From: Pseudomonas tremae
GTDB lineage: Bacteria > Pseudomonadota > Gammaproteobacteria > Pseudomonadales > Pseudomonadaceae
Direction of reading: 5' to 3'
Assembly (NCBI RefSeq): GCF_001401155.1
Contig: NZ_LJRO01000438.1
Coordinates: forward strand, 1 to 54,783
Length of the DNA: 54,783 nucleotides
Made by a program: the position numbers and the translations under genes
Shown here: one piece after another, positions 50,160 through 54,783 of the stretch
Layout: every line of letters begins with the position of its first letter
Position numbering within the stretch: position 1 is the stretch's first letter
Notes under the pieces: generated by a model
Told to the model about the DNA's origin: nothing
What the model saw: only the letters and a program-made list of their open reading frames with translations
Database searches by the model: none

Positions 50160-50993
50160 ATGGACGCAGCCATTCATGTCGAAGGCCTGAACAAGACTTT
50201 CTCGCACAAGAGTGCTCTCGTAGACCTCGCGTTGTCTATACAACCTGGCGAAATGGTTGCCTTGATCGGGGCTTCCGGCTCCGGCAAGTCGACGTTGCTG
50301 CGCCATCTTGCAGGCCTGGCCTGCTGTGATCGTGGCAATGGCGGTCAGGTCCGTGTGCTGGGCCGCGAGGTTCAGTCTTCGGGCCGTCTCAACAGCCAGG
50401 TGCGCCGTTTGCGCGCCGACATTGGCTACATCTTCCAGCAGTTCAACCTGGTCAACCGTCTCAGCGTACTGGACAACGTATTGCTCGGCTGCCTGGGCCG
50501 CATGCCACGCTGGCGCGGTAGCCTGGGGCTGTTCAATAGCGAAGAGAAACAGCGAGCCATGGCCGCGCTGGATCGGGTAGGGCTGGCAGACCTTGCCGGG
50601 CAGCGTGCCTCGACGTTGTCAGGTGGCCAGCAGCAACGCGTCGCAATCGCCCGTGCACTTACCCAGCGCGCCGAAGTCATTCTGGCGGACGAACCTATCG
50701 CCTCGCTGGACCCCGAGTCCGCCCGCAAGGTCATGGAAATCCTCGCCGACATCAATCGCCGCGATGGCAAGACGATCGTGGTCACGCTGCATCAGGTTGA
50801 TTATGCCGTGCGCTATTGCCCGCGTGCCGTGGCCCTCAAGGGCGGGCGGATCCATTACGACGGCCTGGCCAGCGACCTCAGCAAGACGTTCCTCAACGAC
50901 CTGTACGGTGCAGACGAGGATGCCAGCCTGATGATTACCGAACGAAGCCGTCGTGTCCGCCAGAAGCCGCGTCTGGCGCTGGCCAAAGTCTGA
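50160..50993 (+). CDS. phnC: Phosphonate ABC transporter, ATP-binding protein
   Basis: A 277-residue ATPase with Walker A GASGSGKST, Q-loop FQQFN, signature LSGGQQQR, Walker B VILADEP and the H-loop VTLHQVDYA. Together with PhnD and PhnE encoded next it forms the importer for phosphonates. The start MDAAIHVEGL at 50160 is chosen from the usual family N-terminus; the open frame upstream to 50070 has no better start. Confidence 0.93.
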   Translation: MDAAIHVEGLNKTFSHKSALVDLALSIQPGEMVALIGASGSGKSTLLRHLAGLACCDRGNGGQVRVLGREVQSSGRLNSQVRRLRADIGYIFQQFNLVNRLSVLDNVLLGCLGRMPRWRGSLGLFNSEEKQRAMAALDRVGLADLAGQRASTLSGGQQQRVAIARALTQRAEVILADEPIASLDPESARKVMEILADINRRDGKTIVVTLHQVDYAVRYCPRAVALKGGRIHYDGLASDLSKTFLNDLYGADEDASLMITERSRRVRQKPRLALAKV

Positions 50994-51046
50994 TGACGCT
51001 CACCATCAACCGCCGTTGCATCAACCTCATTACCAGGAGAGCTTGC

Positions 51047-52057
51047 ATGTTCAACCGTATCGGTCGCGTCCTCGCGTCTGCCGCCTTGCTGACCGCCTGC
51101 TTGCTGGGCACTGCTCATGCAGCAGAAGAGAAAGTCATCAATTTCGGCATCATGTCCACCGAATCGTCGCAGAACCTGAAAAGTATCTGGCAGCCGTTTC
51201 TCGATGACATGAGCAAGAAAACCGGCCTCAAGATTAATGCCACCTTCGCCTCGGACTATGCCGGGCTGATTCAGGGCATGCGCTTTAATAAGGTCGATGT
51301 GGCCTGGCTGGGCAACAAGGCTGCACTGGAAGCAGTGGACCGCTCCAATGGCGAAATCTTTGCGCAGACGTCGGCGGCCGACGGTGCCCCCGGTTACTGG
51401 AGCCTGTTGATTGTGCGCAAGGACAGCCCGATCAACTCGGTCGAGGACATGCTCAAGAATGCCAAAAACCTGACCTTCGGCAACGGTGATCCCAACTCCA
51501 CGTCGGGTTATCTGGTGCCAGGCTATTACGTATTCGCCAAGAATCACGTAGACGCCTCCACCGCGTTCAAGCGCACGCTCAACTCCAGTCATGAAGTCAA
51601 TGCACTGAGCGTCGCCAAGGGCCAGCTGGATGTAGCGACGTTCAACACCGAAAGCTGGGATCGCCTGGCCGTGACCCAGCCGGACAAGGTCAAGGAGCTA
51701 AAGGTGATCTGGAAGTCGCCGCTTATCCCGTCCGACCCGATGGTCTGGAGCAAGGCTCTGTCGAACGAAAACAAGGTGAAGATTCGTGAGTTTTTCGCCA
51801 GTTACGGCGATACCGACGAAGAGAAAGCCGTCCTCAAGAACATGCAACTGGGCAAGTTCCTCCCCTCCAGCGACGACCAGTTGTTGCCGATTCGCCAACT
51901 CGAGCTGTTCAAGCAGCGTACTGAAGTTGTCTCCAGTACTACGCTGGACGCGCAGGAGAAAGCCAGCCGCCTCAAGGACATCGACGCGAACCTGAGCAAA
52001 TTGCAGGAGCGCATCACAGAGTTGAATCAGAAAACCGCAGCCAGTACTGCAGGCTGA
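51047..52057 (+). CDS. phnD: Phosphonate ABC transporter, periplasmic binding protein
   Basis: A 336-residue protein with a Sec signal peptide (AHA|AEEK, about residue 26) and the PhnD binding fold: INFGIMSTESSQNLK, DYAGLIQGMRFNKVDVAWLGNKAAL, GNGDPNSTSGYLVPGYYVF. The C-terminal helical part continues to DANLSKLQERI. AGGAGA precedes the ATG. It captures phosphonates, such as aminoalkylphosphonates, for PhnCE. Confidence 0.93.
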   Translation: MFNRIGRVLASAALLTACLLGTAHAAEEKVINFGIMSTESSQNLKSIWQPFLDDMSKKTGLKINATFASDYAGLIQGMRFNKVDVAWLGNKAALEAVDRSNGEIFAQTSAADGAPGYWSLLIVRKDSPINSVEDMLKNAKNLTFGNGDPNSTSGYLVPGYYVFAKNHVDASTAFKRTLNSSHEVNALSVAKGQLDVATFNTESWDRLAVTQPDKVKELKVIWKSPLIPSDPMVWSKALSNENKVKIREFFASYGDTDEEKAVLKNMQLGKFLPSSDDQLLPIRQLELFKQRTEVVSSTTLDAQEKASRLKDIDANLSKLQERITELNQKTAASTAG

Positions 52058-52083
52058 TATCAGTCTGCCAACAGGAGGTCGTC

Positions 52084-52872
52084 ATGACCACTCACGCTGC
52101 ATATATCCACCTTGCGGGCAAGCACAACTGGTCAAGGTACCTGGGCTGGGGGCTGCTGCTGGCCGCGCTGGCCTGGGCCTGGCAAGGCGCCGAGATGAAC
52201 CCGATGGCACTGGTGCGCGACTCGTCGAACATGGCGACCTTTGCTTCGGACTTCTTTCCGCCTGACTTCCGCGAATGGCGCAGCTACCTCAAGGAAATGC
52301 TGGTAACCCTCCAGATCGCCCTGTGGGGCACGGCGCTGGCGATTGTCTGTTCGATACCGCTGGGCATTCTCTGCGCCGAAAACATAACACCGTGGTGGGT
52401 TCACTTGCCGATACGGCGTTGCATGGATGCGTTTCGCTCGATCAATGAAATGGTCTTCGCCATGTTGTTCGTGGTGGCGGTCGGCCTCGGGCCGTTCGCC
52501 GGGGTGCTGGCGTTGTGGATCAGCACCACCGGGGTGCTGGCCAAGCTGTTTGCCGAAGCCGTGGAAGCCATAGAACCCGGGCCGGTCGAGGGCGTGCGTG
52601 CCACTGGGGCCAGCGCTTTGCAGGAAGTGATCTATGGCGTCATTCCGCAGGTCATGCCGTTGTGGATCTCCTATGCTCTATACCGTTTCGAATCGAACGT
52701 GCGCTCGGCGACGGTAGTGGGGATGGTCGGGGCAGGCGGGATCGGGGTTATTCTCTGGGAAAATATCCGTGCCTTTGCCTTTGTCCAGACCAGCGCCGTG
52801 CTGCTGGTCATCATCGTCGTGGTCAGCGCGATCGACATTGTTTCGCAGCGCCTGCGCAAGCAATTCATTTGA
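52084..52872 (+). CDS. phnE: Phosphonate ABC transporter, permease
   Basis: A 262-residue membrane protein with about six helices and the permease EAA-type loop, here EAVEAIEPGPVEGVRATGASALQEVIYGVIPQ. AGGAGG lies before the ATG. It pairs with PhnC and PhnD. Only one permease gene is present. Confidence 0.92.
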   Translation: MTTHAAYIHLAGKHNWSRYLGWGLLLAALAWAWQGAEMNPMALVRDSSNMATFASDFFPPDFREWRSYLKEMLVTLQIALWGTALAIVCSIPLGILCAENITPWWVHLPIRRCMDAFRSINEMVFAMLFVVAVGLGPFAGVLALWISTTGVLAKLFAEAVEAIEPGPVEGVRATGASALQEVIYGVIPQVMPLWISYALYRFESNVRSATVVGMVGAGGIGVILWENIRAFAFVQTSAVLLVIIVVVSAIDIVSQRLRKQFI

Positions 52873-52909
52873 CTAAAGAGGGGTGTTCCGATGAACACTT
52901 TTTTTAAAC

Positions 52910-53641
52910 ATGCAGTTGTCTAGACAAGTTACTCCGATGTACCGCGAGCTCGCCAATACATTGCGTGAAGAGCTGGGCACTTATCAGCCTGGCGACTTTC
53001 TACCGGCCGAATTTCAACTGGCTGAGCGCTTCAGTGTCAATCGTCACACCATCCGCCGTGCGGTCGATGAGCTGGTGCGCGAGGGCAGCGTCTTGCGCCG
53101 CCAGGGCAAGGGCACTCAAGTGCTGGAGCGCCCGTTGATTTATCCGGTGCAGGCCGACAGCGCCTACAGCAAGTCATGGTCGGCGCAGGGCCTGGGAGTG
53201 GAGGCGATTCTGCTGCAACGCCGCGAATGCCAGGCGACGCGTGAAGATGCCCTGCATCTGGGGCTGGAAGAACATGCGCCGCTGATCGAACTGCAGACCC
53301 TGCGCAAGCTGGACGGGCAGGCAGTCAGCCTGATTTTTCACCGCTACAGCGCCCGCTACAGCGGGTTGCTGGCCGATTATCACGGAGGTTCGGTGCGTCA
53401 GTATCTGGCCGAGCGCGAGCTGCCGTTGAGCCGTGTGCAAAGCCTGATTGGCGCGCGCCTGCCATCCCGTGAAGAGGCCGGGCTGCTGCTGATGCCCCGG
53501 CATATGCCTGCGCTGACGGTGCTGACGGTTTCCTCTGATGCCTCCGGGCAAGCTGTGGAGCTTTCCAGATCCGTGAGCCGCGCTGACCGTTTCCAGTATC
53601 AAGTCACGACCCCAGTGGCGACTCCCATAAAGACGACCTGA
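52910..53641 (+). CDS. phnF: Phosphonate operon regulator, GntR/HutC family
   Basis: A 243-residue regulator with an N-terminal GntR winged helix (ELANTLREELGTYQPGDFLPAEFQLAERFSVNRHTIRRAVDELVREG) and a UTRA effector domain. The ATG at 52910 has no ribosome binding site. A better start, ATG at 52890 with GAGGGG upstream, is one base out of frame because of a run of seven T (52899-52905); with six T it would read MNTFLNMQLSRQ. Either the present start is used, or the gene depends on slippage at the T run. Confidence 0.9.
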   Translation: MQLSRQVTPMYRELANTLREELGTYQPGDFLPAEFQLAERFSVNRHTIRRAVDELVREGSVLRRQGKGTQVLERPLIYPVQADSAYSKSWSAQGLGVEAILLQRRECQATREDALHLGLEEHAPLIELQTLRKLDGQAVSLIFHRYSARYSGLLADYHGGSVRQYLAERELPLSRVQSLIGARLPSREEAGLLLMPRHMPALTVLTVSSDASGQAVELSRSVSRADRFQYQVTTPVATPIKTT

Positions 53642-53655
53642 CACCGAGGTGTTCC

Positions 53656-54120
53656 ATGCAGACAACTCCTGAAACAGCTGCGCGTCAGCGCTGGATGGGC
53701 GTACTGGCCCGCGCCCACGTCGACGAGCTGGGCCGCGAACAGTTCAACCGTCACGAAGCGGCATTGCGTGATGCCGACTACCAGATGATCCGCGCCCCTG
53801 AAATCGGCATGACGCTAGTGCGCGGGCGTATGGGGGGGACTGGCTCGGCCTTCAATCTGGGCGAGATGAGTGTCACGCGCTGCGTGGTTCGCCTGGCCGA
53901 CGGCCGCACTGGCTACAGCTATCTGGCAGGACGCGACAAGCGACATGCAGAGCTGGCTGCCCTGGCCGACGCGCATCTGCAGGGCGCGCAGCAGGCTTGG
54001 TGGCTGACCGAACTGATCGAGCCCCTGGTGCGTGCGCAAGCCGAGTGCCGGGCGCGCAAGGACGCTGAAACCGCTGCGACCAAAGTGGAATTCTTTACCC
54101 TGGTCCGAGGAGAAGACTGA
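53656..54120 (+). CDS. phnG: Phosphonate C-P lyase system protein PhnG
   Basis: A 154-residue protein with the PhnG pattern RQRWMGVLARA near the start, IRAPEIGMTLVRGRMGGTGSAFNLGEMSVTRCVVRL and GYSYLAGRDKRHAELAALADAHLQ. It is a subunit of the core PhnGHIJ complex that transfers the phosphonate to ribose triphosphate. Its stop overlaps the phnH start (TGATG). Confidence 0.95.
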   Translation: MQTTPETAARQRWMGVLARAHVDELGREQFNRHEAALRDADYQMIRAPEIGMTLVRGRMGGTGSAFNLGEMSVTRCVVRLADGRTGYSYLAGRDKRHAELAALADAHLQGAQQAWWLTELIEPLVRAQAECRARKDAETAATKVEFFTLVRGED

Positions 54121-54716
54121 TGAATGCCGTTCTGTTGCAACCCGCTTTCACTGACCCCGTACTCGATGCGCAGCGCAGTTTCCGGGTGGCGCTCAAGGCG
54201 CTCGCCGGCCCAGGCGTGATTCAGGCCTTGCCCGCGCGGCATCAGCCGCCTGCATTGCAGGGGCTGGACGCCGCGACCCACGCCTTGTGCCTGACCTTGC
54301 TGGACCTGGATACGCCTGTCTGGCTGGCGTCGGCGTTCGATACGCCGGCGATTCGCGCGAACCTTTCGTTTCATTGCGGCAGCCCGATTGTTGCTGATCG
54401 AAAAGCTGCGCGCTTTGCGTTGCTCGATGGGCCAGCAGCTCAGGACCTTGAAGGTTTTGACACGGGCAATGATCGTTACCCGGATCAGTCCTGCACGCTG
54501 CTTATCCAGTTGCCGAGCCTTGAGGGCGGGCCTGAAATGAGCTGTGTCGGCCCGGGCATCGAGCGTCAGAACAGCGTGAAGTTACCGCTCGACGAGCGAT
54601 TCTGGAACGAACGCGAATCGCGCAACGAATTTCCGTGCGGGCTGGATATGTTCTTCGTATCGGGCAATCAAATGCTCGGTTTGCCACGCAGCACCCGCGT
54701 GCAGGAGTGTGCCTGA
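54120..54716 (+). CDS. phnH: Phosphonate C-P lyase system protein PhnH
   Basis: A 198-residue protein: FRVALKALAGPGVIQALP near the start and CTLLIQLPSLEGG, LSCVGPGIE-like (MSCVGPGIERQ) and FPCGLDMFFVSG towards the end are PhnH hallmarks. It is a non-catalytic subunit of the C-P lyase core complex. It overlaps phnG and phnI by one base each, showing translational coupling. Confidence 0.95.
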   Translation: MNAVLLQPAFTDPVLDAQRSFRVALKALAGPGVIQALPARHQPPALQGLDAATHALCLTLLDLDTPVWLASAFDTPAIRANLSFHCGSPIVADRKAARFALLDGPAAQDLEGFDTGNDRYPDQSCTLLIQLPSLEGGPEMSCVGPGIERQNSVKLPLDERFWNERESRNEFPCGLDMFFVSGNQMLGLPRSTRVQECA

Positions 54717-54783
54717 TGTACGTTGCCGTGAAGGGTGGCGAACAGGCCATCGATAATGCCCACCGCCTGCTGGCCAGCAGGCG
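54716..54783 (+). CDS. phnI: Phosphonate C-P lyase system protein PhnI, 5' end
   Basis: The first 22 codons (MYVAVKGGEQAIDNAHRLLA…) match the highly conserved PhnI N-terminus. The gene is cut by the window edge; phnJ, phnK, phnL and further genes are expected beyond it. Confidence 0.9.
   Translation, partial: MYVAVKGGEQAIDNAHRLLASR

Overview
The window is a chromosomal stretch of a Pseudomonas, most likely from the P. syringae species complex. Support comes from the overall coding style, a 629-residue PctA-type amino-acid chemoreceptor, XenA, a complete-looking start of a C-P lyase operon, DUF6482 and DUF6891 proteins, and a large REP-like intergenic repeat of the type I associate with P. 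syringae (26609-26757). The species call is inference; no rRNA or tRNA gene is present to anchor it.

Region 1 (1-9200) is accessory DNA. Minus-strand phage-type genes and gene fragments (DUF7168 remnant, small phage ORFs, a MazG-like protein, two separated pieces of a phage cytosine methyltransferase) are interrupted by four plus-strand cassettes. Each cassette has a conserved ~230 bp upstream region with a TAGCAG/CTGCTA inverted repeat, one gene for a 83-88 residue exported peptide ending in a C-X5-6-C loop, and its own terminator. The far end of each upstream region carries a hairpin plus Shine-Dalgarno leader that starts a different minus-strand gene each time. These look like phage morons that have been duplicated in the order A-B-A-B, and they are my best candidate for an undescribed system. 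A 4HB chemoreceptor (6332-7972) lies within the same debris.

Region 2 (9200-14200) is a five-gene catabolic cluster: GntR/FCD regulator, SDR dehydrogenase, BKACE (DUF849) beta-keto-acid cleavage enzyme, SMP-30 lactonase and an MFS importer. The set reads as import, oxidation, lactone hydrolysis and acyl cleavage of an unidentified organic or sugar acid.

Region 3 (14200-49900) is core-like DNA with an unusual number of chemoreceptors. There are seven MCP genes in the whole window, with CHASE3, four-PAS, dCache, 4HB-like, C-terminal Cache-like and amino-acid dCache sensors. One of them is translationally coupled to a protein with three CheW domains. Between them lie xenA with a divergent ArsR regulator and a palindromic operator, a GNAT acetyltransferase, a periplasmic MBL-fold protein, a LysR regulator, a TonB siderophore receptor with a DUF4198 partner, an atypical NRAMP protein, a nitrilase, an MFS transporter, DUF1289 and DUF1206 proteins, a DRGH nuclease, a PH-domain protein, a frameshifted DUF6482 gene, a RidA protein, topB with an upstream LexA box, and an HDOD protein.

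Region 4 (50050-54783) is the start of a phosphonate uptake and C-P lyase operon, phnC-D-E-F-G-H-I, cut by the right edge of the window and preceded by a partial Pho-box match.
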